NCBI GenBank assembly: GCA_027490915.1
Contig: JAIXXG010000132.1
Span: forward strand, 1-34,893
Direction: 5' to 3'
Source of the DNA: Microbacteriaceae bacterium
Lineage (GTDB): Bacteria > Actinomycetota > Actinomycetes > Actinomycetales > Microbacteriaceae
DNA: 34,893 nucleotides
In this document: piece by piece, positions 1-8,281 of the stretch
Numbering within the stretch: position 1 is the first letter of the stretch
Layout of the letters: each line of letters opens with the position of its first letter
Notes under the pieces: model-generated
Databases searched by the model: none
Told to the model about the DNA's origin: nothing
Seen by the model: only the letters and a program-made list of their open reading frames with translations
Made by a program: the position numbers and the translations under genes

Positions 1-1
1 C

Positions 2-880
2 TTTCGGGCCCGCGATGGGCTCTCCGCCGAGGAGTACTTCGCGATGCTCTCGGGACTTCCCGCCGCGCGATCATCCGAGCAGTCCGGAGCCGATGACGAT
101 CCCTTCGACCCGGACGGGTTTGGTGAACCGGGCGGGTGCGGCAGCGGAGCCGACGGCGTTGCTCGCACCCACGAACTGGGACCCAACCGCGACATAGGTG
201 GCATCACCGAGTTCGAGTCGCGCGAGATCCGCCGACGCGTCGCCATCGAGTTTCGCGATCACGCCCTCAAGCGTGGCCGCGACCCGGGTGATGCACTCCG
301 CTGGGTCACGCAGACGCTCGAGCCGACTGTCCCGTGGGCACCCCTGCTCGCCGGCGCAGTACGGCGGGCAATCGGCTGGGCTGCGGGCCGGGGCACCCCC
401 ACCTACTCCCGTCCATCTCGACGAGCCAGCAGCGTGCCCAATGTCGTCATGCCCGGGCAGCACCGTCCCGTGCCGCGCGTCTCGATCATCGTCGACACAT
501 CGGCAAGCGTCGATGACCGGATGCTCGCTCGAGCACTTGGCGAGGTCGACGCCGTCATCGCCGCTCTCGGTGTGCCCGGTTCCCATCTCACGCTCTACTC
601 AGTCGATGCCGCGGTGCACACCGTCACGAAGCTGCGCAGCGCGCGTGACGCTCGACTGGTCGGCGCCGGAGGCACCGACCTGCGCATCGGTCTGCGCGCC
701 GTCGAGTCAGAACGCCCCCGTCCGGACGTGGTCATCGTCTTCACCGACGGCGGCACCCCTTGGCCGACCAACCCTCCGCCGGGATCGGCGGTGATCGTCG
801 CACTGCTCGCCCACGAGGGAGCGACGGCCGTTCCGGTACCCAGGTGGACGTCCGTTGTCGCCTGTACAGTCGCGCCCTAG
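2..880 (+). CDS. VWA-like domain protein, 5' end outside window
   Basis: The reading frame is open from the first bases of the window, so the N-terminal part is missing; no start can be assigned. The last ~130 residues look like a von Willebrand A-type domain: a MIDAS-like D-T-S-A-S stretch after a hydrophobic strand (IIVDTSAS), a conserved GGTDLR segment where the second metal-contact Thr sits, and FTDGG near the end. This matches the VWA-like (DUF2201-type) proteins normally encoded next to a MoxR-like AAA ATPase; that partner would lie to the left of the window. Such pairs are thought to act as metal-dependent chaperones or maturation factors, but the client is unknown. The family call is from pattern recognition, the partner is inference. 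Confidence 0.7.
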   Translation, partial: FRARDGLSAEEYFAMLSGLPAARSSEQSGADDDPFDPDGFGEPGGCGSGADGVARTHELGPNRDIGGITEFESREIRRRVAIEFRDHALKRGRDPGDALRWVTQTLEPTVPWAPLLAGAVRRAIGWAAGRGTPTYSRPSRRASSVPNVVMPGQHRPVPRVSIIVDTSASVDDRMLARALGEVDAVIAALGVPGSHLTLYSVDAAVHTVTKLRSARDARLVGAGGTDLRIGLRAVESERPRPDVVIVFTDGGTPWPTNPPPGSAVIVALLAHEGATAVPVPRWTSVVACTVAP

Positions 881-925
881 CCGAAGCGCGACCGCGAGTG
901 CCTCAACCGAAGGCTTGCGGAACCC

Positions 926-955
926 TTGACGCGAGCAGAGAACAATGCTCATACT
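926..955 (+). promoter_or_regulatory. sigma-70-like promoter for the zinc-ribbon gene
   Basis: TTGACG at 926-931 and CATACT at 950-955 are separated by 18 bp, about 30 bp before the ATG at 985. Unlike most genes in this window, this one has a classical -35/-10 pair and a leader with a Shine-Dalgarno (GAGAGGA at about 970). Confidence 0.5.
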
Positions 956-984
956 TTCTCCATCCGAGTCGAGAGGACTTCATC

Positions 985-1128
985 ATGTTCACGTATGTCG
1001 CAAGCCCCAGCCAGAGCGGCAACCAGAATGTCCGTCGTGTCTGCAGCAACTCGAAATGCGGCGGCACGATGTACGTCACCCACGGCGCGGACAACTACCG
1101 CTGCCCGCACTGCGACTACCGACAGTAG
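985..1128 (+). CDS. small zinc-ribbon protein, 47 aa
   Basis: A 47-residue protein beginning MFTYVASPSQ. It carries four cysteines in two pairs: C-S-N-S-K-C-G-G in the middle and C-P-H-C-D-Y near the C-terminus, the layout of a zinc ribbon that binds one zinc. GAGAGGA lies about 9 nt before the ATG and a good promoter lies further upstream, which supports this start over longer in-frame extensions. No other domain is present, so it may be a stand-alone nucleic-acid- or protein-binding knuckle; the function is unknown. It sits between the VWA-like gene and the 129-residue unknown gene, both on the same strand, but has its own promoter. Confidence 0.7.
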   Translation: MFTYVASPSQSGNQNVRRVCSNSKCGGTMYVTHGADNYRCPHCDYRQ

Positions 1129-1218
1129 GGCTCGAACAGCTCGGTTCGCCGAGTACCCGGCCGGGTTGCTCCGCATCCCGGTTTCCACCACCATCACACT
1201 GACAAGATCGGAATACGC

Positions 1219-1608
1219 ATGGCAACCTGGGCTGACGTCCACCGCTTCGTGCACAACGCCTATAAGGCCGAAGACCTCAATGACAGCCTGATCAGGCTCC
1301 TCTTCAACACCGCGAACCTGCGCAAGCAAATCGTCTTCCTAGAGCACGCCGTGAACGACTCCGGCTCCGAGTGGCTGAAGGTCACCTCGCCGATCGGTAC
1401 GACAGCTCAGGTCGATCCCACCCAGGCGGCCACGTTGGTCTCAGAGATGCTGGTGGGGGGAATCTCCATGGGAGGCGACTACGTCTACGTCACGAACTCG
1501 ATGCCGATGGCCAACCTCGACGCGAACGAGATCATCGAGCCGATGGAGCGGGTTCTGAACATCGCCGATTACCTTGAGAAGGAGATCGTCGGCGCCGACG
1601 CCGTCTAG
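1219..1608 (+). CDS. conserved hypothetical protein, 129 aa
   Basis: I do not recognise a named family with certainty. The 129-residue protein starts MATWADVHRF, has no signal peptide or membrane segment, and alternates predicted helices with a central strand region (WLKVTSPIG) followed by MGGDYVYVTNSMPMANLD and an acidic helical C-terminus. The overall order, a helix, a beta sheet with a buried hydrophobic core, then a long helix, resembles the YbjN / type III secretion chaperone-like fold seen in many small actinobacterial proteins. That is a fold-level guess. The 90 bp upstream holds no convincing promoter. A strong hairpin 25 bp after the stop ends the transcript before metG, which converges on it. 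Confidence 0.65.
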   Translation: MATWADVHRFVHNAYKAEDLNDSLIRLLFNTANLRKQIVFLEHAVNDSGSEWLKVTSPIGTTAQVDPTQAATLVSEMLVGGISMGGDYVYVTNSMPMANLDANEIIEPMERVLNIADYLEKEIVGADAV

Positions 1609-1632
1609 CGACGCGCGCCCGCGCCACCCTGC

Positions 1633-1667
1633 ATCGCGCCCGAATCCTTGACGGACTCGGGCGCGAT
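1633..1667. terminator. bidirectional hairpin between convergent genes
   Basis: ATCGCGCCCGA (1633-1643) pairs with TCGGGCGCGAT (1657-1667), one A/C mismatch, then TCC with GGA around a 5-nt loop. The stem sits between the stop of the 129-aa gene and the stop of metG, so it can serve both strands. It has no T tract. Confidence 0.6.
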
Positions 1668-1670
1668 CGC

Positions 1671-3245
1671 TTACTCGGCCTCGATGCGCGGGAAGAGCGC
1701 TCCGAGCGGCTGCGTCTGGGCGCCGGCGGGCAGCTGACCCCAGCGCGCGGCATCCGGGATGCGCTGCTCGCGCAGCCCGCCGAGCGCGGCCTCGGCACCC
1801 AGCGCGACCCACAGCTTCTGCGTGGCCTGCGGCATGACGGGCGAGAGCAGCACGGCGAGGGCTCGAAGACCCTCGGCGGCGGTGGACAGGATGGTGTGGA
1901 GGCGGCCCTCGAGCGCCGGGTCTTTCGCCACCTTCCAGGGCTCCTGCTCGGTGAGGTATCCGTTGAGCTCGTCGACGAGGGTCCACACCGAGGCGATCGC
2001 GTCGTGGATGGCGAACGCTTCGAGGGCGCGCTGGGCGCCGGCGAGAGCATCCGCCGCCACCTGCTCGATGCGGCGGTCGGCGTCGGTGACGTCGGTCGCG
2101 GCGGGTACGACGCTGTCGCAGTACTTGCCGATCATGGCGACGACGCGCGAGGCGAGGTTGCCGAAACCGTTGGCGAGCTCGGCCTGGTAGCGGGCCGACA
2201 GGTCCTCCCACGAGAACGAGCCGTCTTGCCCGAACGAGATCGCGCTCATGAAGTAGTAGCGGAACGCGTCGCTGCCGAAGACCTCGGTGATCTGGTGCGG
2301 GGCGATGCCGGTGAGCTTCGACTTCGACATCTTCTCGCCGCCGACGAGCAGCCAGCCGTGGCCGAAGACCTTGGCGGGCGGCTGCAGCCCCGCGGCCATG
2401 AGCATCGCGGGCCAGATGACGGCGTGGAACCGCGCGATGTCTTTGCCGACGAGCTGCACGGCCGGCCAGCGGCGGGAAAAGTTCTCGTCGTCGCTGCCCC
2501 AGCCGATCGCCGAGATGTAGTTGAGCAGGGCGTCGAACCACACGTAGGTGACGTGGCTGTCATCCCACGGGATGCGCACGCCCCAGTCGAAGCTCTGGCG
2601 CGAGATCGACAGGTCGTCGAGGCCGCGCCGCACGAACGAGACGATCTCGTTGCGCAGGCTCGCGGGCTGAATGAAGTCGGGCTGCGACTCGTAGAGGTCG
2701 AGCAGCTTCTGCTGGAACGTCGAGAGCGCGAAGAAGTAGTTCTTCTCCTTCAGCACCTCGATCGGACGACCGTGGATGGCGCACACGCGCTGCCCCGCGA
2801 ACTCGCCCACGCCGTCGACGAGGTCGTCGTTCTGCTTGTACTCCTCGCAGCCGACGCAGTAGTAGCCCTCGTACTCGCCCTCGGTGATGAACCCGTCGTC
2901 GTAGAGCTTCTGGAGGAACTGCTGCACGACCGTCTCGTGGCGCTGCTCGGTCGTGCGGATGAAGTCGTCGTTGGCGATGTCGATGGTGTCGAGCAGCGGC
3001 TTCCAGGCCGACTCGACGAGCTTGTCGGCCCACTCCTGCGGCGTGACACCGTTGGCGACCGCGGTGCGCAGGATCTTCTGACCGTGCTCGTCGGTGCCGG
3101 TGAGCGACCAGGTGTCGACCCCCGACTGGCGGTGCCAGCGGGCGAGCACGTCGGCGGCGACCTCGGTGTAGGCGTGGCCGATGTGCGGCACGTCGTTGAC
3201 GTAGAAGATCGGCGTGGCGATGTAGAAGCGGTCAGCGGCACCCAT
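1671..3245 (-). CDS. metG: methionine--tRNA ligase
   Basis: Charges tRNA-Met with methionine in the cytoplasm. The 524-residue protein has the class I signature HIGH at residues 21-24 (PHIGHAY), followed by a zinc-knuckle insertion with C-V-G-C near residue 128 and C-A-I-H near 154, and the KMSKS loop near residue 305 (GEKMSKSK). The C-terminal anticodon-binding helical domain is complete. There is no appended tRNA-binding (EMAP-like) domain; the length fits the shorter bacterial MetG type with a single knuckle. The ATG at 3245 follows a TAGGCT -10 box by 9 nt. It is divergent from a lipoprotein gene across a 55-bp promoter region. Confidence 0.97.
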   Translation of the reverse strand: MGAADRFYIATPIFYVNDVPHIGHAYTEVAADVLARWHRQSGVDTWSLTGTDEHGQKILRTAVANGVTPQEWADKLVESAWKPLLDTIDIANDDFIRTTEQRHETVVQQFLQKLYDDGFITEGEYEGYYCVGCEEYKQNDDLVDGVGEFAGQRVCAIHGRPIEVLKEKNYFFALSTFQQKLLDLYESQPDFIQPASLRNEIVSFVRRGLDDLSISRQSFDWGVRIPWDDSHVTYVWFDALLNYISAIGWGSDDENFSRRWPAVQLVGKDIARFHAVIWPAMLMAAGLQPPAKVFGHGWLLVGGEKMSKSKLTGIAPHQITEVFGSDAFRYYFMSAISFGQDGSFSWEDLSARYQAELANGFGNLASRVVAMIGKYCDSVVPAATDVTDADRRIEQVAADALAGAQRALEAFAIHDAIASVWTLVDELNGYLTEQEPWKVAKDPALEGRLHTILSTAAEGLRALAVLLSPVMPQATQKLWVALGAEAALGGLREQRIPDAARWGQLPAGAQTQPLGALFPRIEAE

Positions 3246-3254
3246 GGTGCGCCC

Positions 3255-3260
3255 AGCCTA
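3255..3260 (-). promoter_or_regulatory. -10 box of metG (leaderless type)
   Basis: TAGGCT on the minus strand, 9 nt before the metG ATG. Spacing implies a leader of only a few nucleotides. Confidence 0.5.
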
Positions 3261-3286
3261 CCGGCGCGAATCTCTGCTTTAAGCGG

Positions 3287-3292
3287 TACCAT
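3287..3292 (+). promoter_or_regulatory. -10 box of lipoprotein gene (leaderless type)
   Basis: TACCAT, 8 nt before the GTG at 3301; it supports that GTG over the ATG at 3291, which lies inside the box and out of frame. Confidence 0.5.
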
Positions 3293-3300
3293 GAGCGCTC

Positions 3301-3843
3301 GTGAGGATCACTAGATTCTTCGCAGGGGGGATCGTGGGCGCGGCGCTGGCCGTCGCGCTCAGCGGCTGCGCGGGTGGCACGCCGCCGCTGACCGTCTACG
3401 GCGGGCTCGTCGACCGCTGCGTCGAGAACCGGACGACGACCGAGGGGCCGATGGCCCTGCTCGGCACGACCGTCGTCAACGACACCCCTCGCACGGTCAT
3501 CCTGCGGGATGCCCGCCCTCTCGACCTCGTCAACGCCTCCGTCGACGACATCTCGGTCGTGCCGCTGCCGAGCCCCGAGTCGGGCTTCGGCGTCGCGCCC
3601 GGCGGCACGATGACGCCCGAGCAGCTGGTGCTCTGGCGCGACCGCGGCCCGCTGTACGGCGCGACCATCGGCCCGTACGGTGCCGTGAGCATCGTCGTGC
3701 ACCTGCGGGCCGACGACTACCGCGAGTACGCGGGGCTCGGCGGCCTGCGTCTGAAGTACGACGACGGCTGGTTCTCGTCGACGAGCGTCGGCGGTGGCGA
3801 CACCGGCTTCGTGCCGCCCTGGTCGCACTGCGGCAGTTCGTGA
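3301..3843 (+). CDS. putative lipoprotein, 180 aa
   Basis: Exported protein with a classic lipobox: positively charged MRITR, a hydrophobic stretch of about 15 residues, then L-S-G-C with the acylated Cys at position 23. The mature part is a predicted beta-rich domain without recognised motifs; CVENRTTTEG and the C-terminal WSHCG supply two cysteines that might form a disulfide. Starts with GTG directly behind a -10 box. The next gene encodes another small lipoprotein of similar build in the same direction, with a C-terminal Cys and a C near the start of the mature part, so the pair may share ancestry. Function unknown. Confidence 0.75.
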   Translation: MRITRFFAGGIVGAALAVALSGCAGGTPPLTVYGGLVDRCVENRTTTEGPMALLGTTVVNDTPRTVILRDARPLDLVNASVDDISVVPLPSPESGFGVAPGGTMTPEQLVLWRDRGPLYGATIGPYGAVSIVVHLRADDYREYAGLGGLRLKYDDGWFSSTSVGGGDTGFVPPWSHCGSS

Positions 3844-3854
3844 GGCGCGCGCGG

Positions 3855-3860
3855 TAGCGT
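3855..3860 (+). promoter_or_regulatory. -10 box of second lipoprotein gene
   Basis: TAGCGT, 7 nt before GTG at 3868. The upstream in-frame GTG at 3859 falls inside this box, so 3868 is the better start. Confidence 0.5.
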
Positions 3861-3867
3861 GCTGAGC

Positions 3868-4326
3868 GTGACCGCCGCCCGCACCTTCGCCGCTCTCCCC
3901 CTCGTCGCTGTGCTCGCGCTCGCCGGCTGCAGCGGCTCGCCGACCGACCCGCTCGGTCTCGGCGGCTGCCTTGAGGGCGACCGCGGCACGATCGCGGTCG
4001 GCGTCAGCAACACCTCCGGCGACCCGATCGTCATCGAGGGCGTCGAGCTCAGTGGATCCTCCGGCGTCGAGATCGTCGACCGCTTCCTCGCCCTCGACGA
4101 CGAGGCCCGCAGCACCGCGGTGCTGTTCGACGACGGCGGTCGCGCCGCGTTCGACGGCGTCGACCTCGACCAGCAGGCGATCGATCCGGATGTTGCCGCC
4201 TACGTCGGCGTCGAGGTGCAGCGCACCGGCTCCGAGCCGGGGCGCGTCGGCGGCCTCACGATCACCGTCGACGGCAGCCCCCAGGCCGTGCCCGTCACGC
4301 TCGACCTCGTCGACGCCTGCGGCTGA
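3868..4326 (+). CDS. putative lipoprotein, 152 aa
   Basis: Starts MTAARTFAAL with a short hydrophobic signal and lipobox L-A-G-C (Cys 21), so it should be lipid-anchored on the outer face of the membrane. The mature domain is acidic (pI clearly low by composition) and beta-rich, with repeated short segments such as DPIVIEGVEL and GGLTITVDG, resembling an Ig-like or DUF-type beta sandwich; no named family recognised. Two cysteines, GGCLEG near the start of the mature part and DACG at the end, could form a disulfide that closes the domain. A start at 3859 would add three residues but lies in the -10 box. Lies 25 bp after its neighbour and ends 26 bp from convergent rsmI. Confidence 0.72.
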   Translation: MTAARTFAALPLVAVLALAGCSGSPTDPLGLGGCLEGDRGTIAVGVSNTSGDPIVIEGVELSGSSGVEIVDRFLALDDEARSTAVLFDDGGRAAFDGVDLDQQAIDPDVAAYVGVEVQRTGSEPGRVGGLTITVDGSPQAVPVTLDLVDACG

Positions 4327-4352
4327 CCCGGCCCGGCACCGGAGTCGCAGAC

Positions 4353-5177
4353 CTACGGCGTCGCGCGGCGCGCCGTGAGCGCGGCCTCGTAGAGCTCGCG
4401 GCGGCCGAGCCCGGTCGTGGCGGCGACGGCGGCAGCGGCATCCTTCAGGCGCTCCCCCGCCGCGACACGGGCCAGCACGTCGGCGAGCGCCGCATCCGGG
4501 TCGGCGGATGCTCCGGCCGGCGCCCCCGCCACGACGAGCACGATCTCTCCGCGAGCGCCGTCGCTGAACCGGGCGGCGAGCTCGGCGAGGGTGCCGCGCG
4601 CGACCTCCTCGAACTTCTTGGTCAGCTCGCGGCAGACCGCCGCGCGGCGGTCGGGCCCGAAGGCGTCGCGCGCGTCAGCGAGCGCCGCCCCGATGCGGTG
4701 CGGTGATTCGAAGAAGACGAGCGTGCGCGGCTCGGCGGCGAGCGCCCGCAGGGCTGCGGCGCGCCCCGACCGCGGCAGGAAGCCCTCGAACACGAAGCGA
4801 TCGGTCGGCAGGCCGCTCAGCACGAGCGCGGTGAGCACGGCGCTCGGGCCGGGCAGCGCCGTGACGGCGACGTCGGCGGCGATCGCGGCCTCGACGAGCA
4901 CGTAGCCCGGGTCGCTGATGCCCGGCATGCCCGCGTCGGTGAGCACGAGCACGTCGGTCTCGCGCGCCCGCTCGACCAGCTCGGCGGCCTTCTGACGCTC
5001 GTTGTGCTCGTGCAGCGCGACGAGGGCCGGGCGGTTCTCGACACCCAGGGCGCGCATGAGCTGCACAGCCGTGCGGGTGTCCTCCGCCACGACGAGCTCG
5101 GCGTTCTCGAGCGCCTGGACCAGGCGCCGGCTCGCGTCGCCGAGGTTGCCGATGGGCGTGGCGGCGAGCACGATCAT
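4353..5177 (-). CDS. rsmI: 16S rRNA (cytidine1402-2'-O)-methyltransferase
   Basis: Uses S-adenosylmethionine to methylate the ribose of C1402 in the decoding centre of 16S rRNA. The 274-residue protein opens with the family hallmark ATPIGNLGD (residues 6-14), then VVAEDTR, LTDAGMPGISDPG and LPGPSA, the tetrapyrrole-methylase fold with its SAM loops; FFESPHR and ELTKKFEE follow. The ATG at 5177 is preceded by GGGAGG at an 8-nt distance, a good Shine-Dalgarno, in contrast to the leaderless neighbours. A longer open frame continues far upstream, but it is antisense to the mannosyltransferase and has no rsmI homology. The rsmI / pmt divergent arrangement is common in actinobacteria. Confidence 0.95.
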   Translation of the reverse strand: MIVLAATPIGNLGDASRRLVQALENAELVVAEDTRTAVQLMRALGVENRPALVALHEHNERQKAAELVERARETDVLVLTDAGMPGISDPGYVLVEAAIAADVAVTALPGPSAVLTALVLSGLPTDRFVFEGFLPRSGRAAALRALAAEPRTLVFFESPHRIGAALADARDAFGPDRRAAVCRELTKKFEEVARGTLAELAARFSDGARGEIVLVVAGAPAGASADPDAALADVLARVAAGERLKDAAAAVAATTGLGRRELYEAALTARRATP

Positions 5178-5252
5178 GCGGCCATCCTCCCACCCCCTCG
5201 CTCCGCGGCACCGGCAGGCAGCCGGGCTCGCATCCTGGCGCGCTCCCCGGCC

Positions 5253-5258
5253 TACGAT
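5253..5258 (+). promoter_or_regulatory. -10 box of O-mannosyltransferase gene
   Basis: TACGAT, 6 nt before the GTG at 5265; it fixes the start of a frame that is open much further upstream. Confidence 0.55.
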
Positions 5259-5264
5259 GGGCAG

Positions 5265-6851
5265 GTGACGGAGGGACGGCCCGAGGCGACGCAACGGCGC
5301 TCGACGTCCGCCCGTGTGCTGAGCATCGCCGTTCCCGCCGCTGTGCTCGGCGTCGCCGCCGCGACGCGGCTCATCGGCCTCGAGCACCCCGCCGAGCTCG
5401 TCTTCGACGAGACCTACTACGTGAAAGACGCGGAGTCGCTGCGGCAGCTCGGCTACGAAGGGCGGTGGCCCGACGATGCCAACGCGAACTGGGCGGCCGG
5501 CACCCCGGGCAGCCCGAGCGAGCTCGCATCGTTCGTCGCGCATCCCCCACTCGGAAAATGGGTGATCGCCCTCGGGCTCGCCGCCCTCGGCCCCGAGAAC
5601 CCCGCCGGCTGGCGGCTCGGCACGGCCCTCGCCGGCGTCACCCTCGTCGGGCTCGTCATGGTGCTCGCGCACCTGCTGCTCGGCCGCCTCGCCCTCACCG
5701 GAATCGCCGGGCTGCTCATCGCGATCGACGGCAACGCGATCGTCATGAGCCGCGTCGCGCTGCTCGACGGCGTGCTGGCGCTGCTGATCGTTCTCGCCGT
5801 GATCCTGCTCGTGCTCGACCGGCGGCAGGTGCGCCGCGAGCTCGACGAGTGGATCGCCCATCGCCACGCGCACGAGCGCCCGAGCGACTGGGGCCCCGCC
5901 TTCTGGGGCCGCCCGTGGCTCGTCGGGGCCGGCGTGACCTTCGGGCTGGCGATCGGCGTCAAATGGAGCGCCCTCTACCTGCTCGCCGCCTTCGCGGTGC
6001 TCACCGTCGTCGTCGACGCGATCGACCGCCGCCGCGCGGGCGTCGCCCTGTGGGCGAGCGGAACCCTGCTGCGGCAGGCCCCGATCAGCGCGATCCTGCT
6101 GCTGCCCTCCGCGCTCGCCGCCCACCTGCTGACCTGGACGGGCTGGTTCATCACGAGCGGCGGCTACGGCCGCACGCGCGAGGTCACCGACGACAACCGG
6201 CTCGCCGGGCCGTTCGGGCTGCTGCCCGACGCGCTGCAGAACTGGTGGGAGTACCAGACCGCCATCTACGGCTACCACGTGGGCGTCACGAGCGAGCACA
6301 ACTACGAAGCGCCCGCGCTCGGATGGCCCCTGCTGCTGCGGCCGACGTACATGCACTACCTCGACCGGGGCGACGGCACCGCCGAGGCCATCACGGGCAT
6401 CCCGAACCCGTTCATCTGGTACGCCGCCGTCGCCGCCGTGATCGCGCTCGTCATCTGGGCGGTCGTCGAACTCGTCGCCCGGGTGCGGGCGGCGCGCGCC
6501 GGCATCGACCGCGCGAACAGGATGCCCGCGAGCGGCTGGGCGATCGCCCTCGTGCTCACCGGGGTCGCCGCCGGCTGGCTGCCCTGGCTGCTGTACCCCG
6601 AGCGCACGATGTTCTTCTTCTACACGATCGTGCTCACGCCGTTCCTGGTGCTCGCGCTGACGATCGTGCTCGGCGCGATCCTCGGGCCCGCCGATGCCGA
6701 CCGGTCTCGTCAGGCGATCGGCCGCATCATCGTCGTCGGGATGCTCGCTCTCGCCGTCGTCGTCAGCCTGTTCTTCCTGCCGCTGTGGACGGGCTCGCCG
6801 ATCCCGATCGAGCAGCTGCGGCTGCGGTACTGGCTGCCGACGTGGATCTGA
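5265..6851 (+). CDS. pmt: polyprenyl-phosphate-mannose--protein mannosyltransferase
   Basis: GT-C membrane glycosyltransferase that moves mannose from polyprenyl-phosphate-mannose to Ser/Thr of exported proteins on the outer face of the membrane. The 528-residue protein has a first membrane segment at about residues 18-36, then the catalytic Asp-Glu pair D48-E49 in VFDETYYVKD, the first external loop motif of the PMT family. About ten further hydrophobic segments follow, with the PMT-typical HPPLGKW and a C-terminal YPERTMFFFYT region. The Pro/Thr-rich exported protein at 8.3-10.1 kb is the kind of substrate this enzyme would modify (inference). A 14-bp palindrome after the stop separates it from the convergent DUF418 gene. 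Confidence 0.93.
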   Translation: MTEGRPEATQRRSTSARVLSIAVPAAVLGVAAATRLIGLEHPAELVFDETYYVKDAESLRQLGYEGRWPDDANANWAAGTPGSPSELASFVAHPPLGKWVIALGLAALGPENPAGWRLGTALAGVTLVGLVMVLAHLLLGRLALTGIAGLLIAIDGNAIVMSRVALLDGVLALLIVLAVILLVLDRRQVRRELDEWIAHRHAHERPSDWGPAFWGRPWLVGAGVTFGLAIGVKWSALYLLAAFAVLTVVVDAIDRRRAGVALWASGTLLRQAPISAILLLPSALAAHLLTWTGWFITSGGYGRTREVTDDNRLAGPFGLLPDALQNWWEYQTAIYGYHVGVTSEHNYEAPALGWPLLLRPTYMHYLDRGDGTAEAITGIPNPFIWYAAVAAVIALVIWAVVELVARVRAARAGIDRANRMPASGWAIALVLTGVAAGWLPWLLYPERTMFFFYTIVLTPFLVLALTIVLGAILGPADADRSRQAIGRIIVVGMLALAVVVSLFFLPLWTGSPIPIEQLRLRYWLPTWI

Positions 6852-6863
6852 ACCCGTGAGCAG

Positions 6864-6877
6864 CGGCACCGGTGCCG
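6864..6877. terminator. palindrome between convergent pmt and DUF418 genes
   Basis: CGGCACCGGTGCCG is a perfect 14-bp palindrome 13 bp after the pmt stop; followed by more GC-rich inverted repeats (GGCCGCGGCC). No T tract; a plausible structural terminator only. Confidence 0.35.
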
Positions 6878-6923
6878 TCGGGGCCGCCGCATGAGCCGCG
6901 GCGTCCACGGCCGCGGCCGACGG

Positions 6924-8171
6924 CTACCGCCGCCGCCCGTACACCGCCCGGCGCAGCAGCCATTCGGCCGGCCCGCTGCGGTCGGCCGCGGCCAGCAGCC
7001 CCGCCAGCACGAGCGTCGCGAGCCACGTGATGACCGCGATCTGGGTGGCCTCGGCGACGCTCGCCGTGGCGCCGAGCCCGAACCCGTAGGGCGCGAAGAC
7101 GATCACGAACACGAGCGACTGGGTGAGGTAGCCGCTGAGCGACCGCTGCCCGAGGGCCGCGAAGAGGCGTGAGACCGGCCCGCCCGGCTTCGCCGTGGGG
7201 CTGCCGAGCTCGCGCCCGCTGCCGCGCCCGCCGACGATGAGGGCGATGAGGGCGACGTAGGCCGCACCGCCGACGGCGCCCGTGGCGGCGTGCAGCATCG
7301 CGGCGAACGGCTCGGCGATCGGCGACAGCTCGATGACGCCCAGCAGGGCGAGGGCGATTGGCAGGGCGCCGAGCACCGAGATCGGCAGGCCGATGCCCGC
7401 GACCAGGCCCAGCGCGCGGCGGTGCTGGAAGGGCTGCTCGAGAATCCGGCGCCGCGCCGCCCACATGCCGAGGATCATGGGCGCGAGCAGTCCGAGCCCG
7501 CCGAACGGCACCGAGAGCATGCCGATCGTCCACTCACCGAGGCGCGCGAGCACCGCGAGCGGATACGTCTCGGCCCCGGCCGAGTTGAACAGCGCGGCGC
7601 TCGGCACGGCGACCCCGCCGCCCGCCTTCGAGAGCAGCCCGCTGAGCCCCTCGAGCGCACCGACGATGATGAGGAACCCGAACGACAGCCAGCCGACGAT
7701 CGCGAGCGTGCGGCCCGATGCGCGGATCAGCAGCACGAGCGCGAGGCCGAGCAGGCCGTAGGTGCCGAGGATGTCGCCGAAGAACAGCAGCACGCCGTGC
7801 GCGGCGCCGAAGGCGATGAGCCAGGCGTTGCGGCGCAGCAGCAGTCGCCGCGCCTCGGGCCACTCGGTTCCGCGCGCGTGCTCGCGCGTGAGCAGCTGCG
7901 TCAACCCGTAGCCGAACAGCAGGGCGAAGAGCGGGTAGCTGCGGTTGTCGGCGAGCGTCGCGACGAGGGCGTTGACCCAGGGGTCGGCGGCGGCATCCGT
8001 CACCGGCTTGAGCAGGATGCCCAGCTCGCGCCCGTACAGGAAGAAGGGCACGTTCGCGACCGCGATGCCGAGCAGCACGAGGCCGCGCGCGACGTCGGGG
8101 GCGAGCGCCCGCGCGCCGCGGGCGGTCGGCGCGAGGGGGGCGGGCGGCGTGGGCTGAGCATCCGTCGTCAT
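6924..8171 (-). CDS. DUF418 family membrane protein
   Basis: Integral membrane protein of 415 residues with about eight to ten hydrophobic segments. Features of the DUF418 family: an N-terminal DVARGLVLLGI segment, NRSYPLFALLFGYG with the basic RR stretch after it, and a conserved C-terminal domain containing GPVSRLFAALGQRSLSGYLTQS, which is the DUF418 core. Members are suggested to be transporters, but no substrate is known. The start ATG is 6 nt behind TACGAT. It is divergent from the Pro/Thr-rich membrane protein gene across a 154-bp region unusually rich in AT near the start. Confidence 0.88.
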   Translation of the reverse strand: MTTDAQPTPPAPLAPTARGARALAPDVARGLVLLGIAVANVPFFLYGRELGILLKPVTDAAADPWVNALVATLADNRSYPLFALLFGYGLTQLLTREHARGTEWPEARRLLLRRNAWLIAFGAAHGVLLFFGDILGTYGLLGLALVLLIRASGRTLAIVGWLSFGFLIIVGALEGLSGLLSKAGGGVAVPSAALFNSAGAETYPLAVLARLGEWTIGMLSVPFGGLGLLAPMILGMWAARRRILEQPFQHRRALGLVAGIGLPISVLGALPIALALLGVIELSPIAEPFAAMLHAATGAVGGAAYVALIALIVGGRGSGRELGSPTAKPGGPVSRLFAALGQRSLSGYLTQSLVFVIVFAPYGFGLGATASVAEATQIAVITWLATLVLAGLLAAADRSGPAEWLLRRAVYGRRR

Positions 8172-8177
8172 GATGAC

Positions 8178-8183
8178 ATCGTA
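8178..8183 (-). promoter_or_regulatory. -10 box of DUF418 gene
   Basis: TACGAT on the minus strand, 6 nt before ATG 8171, preceded by an AT-rich run (TAGTAATAA), one of the few AT-rich patches in the window. Confidence 0.5.
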
Positions 8184-8262
8184 TTATTACTACAATCGCT
8201 CGGCAAGTCGGTCGCGCGTGGTGTTTCGCCGACGTAAATGCTTAAGAAAACGAGTGCGCGAA

Positions 8263-8281
8263 CCCCCCATACGGGGGTATG
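8263..8281. promoter_or_regulatory. inverted repeat, CsoR-operator-like
   Basis: CCCCC (8264-8268) ATAC GGGGG (8273-8277) followed by TATG. The G/C runs flanking an AT core resemble operators of the CsoR/RcnR metal-sensor family. It lies about 50 bp before the start of the exported membrane protein. No such regulator is encoded in this window, so the assignment is tentative. Confidence 0.3.

Noticed and set aside
1896-3314. 472-codon open frame opposite metG
   Set aside because: Shadow of metG, no domain, no promoter-like start.
5178-6908. Long upstream extension of the rsmI frame
   Set aside because: Antisense to the mannosyltransferase; rsmI homology begins exactly at the ATG at 5177, which has a Shine-Dalgarno.
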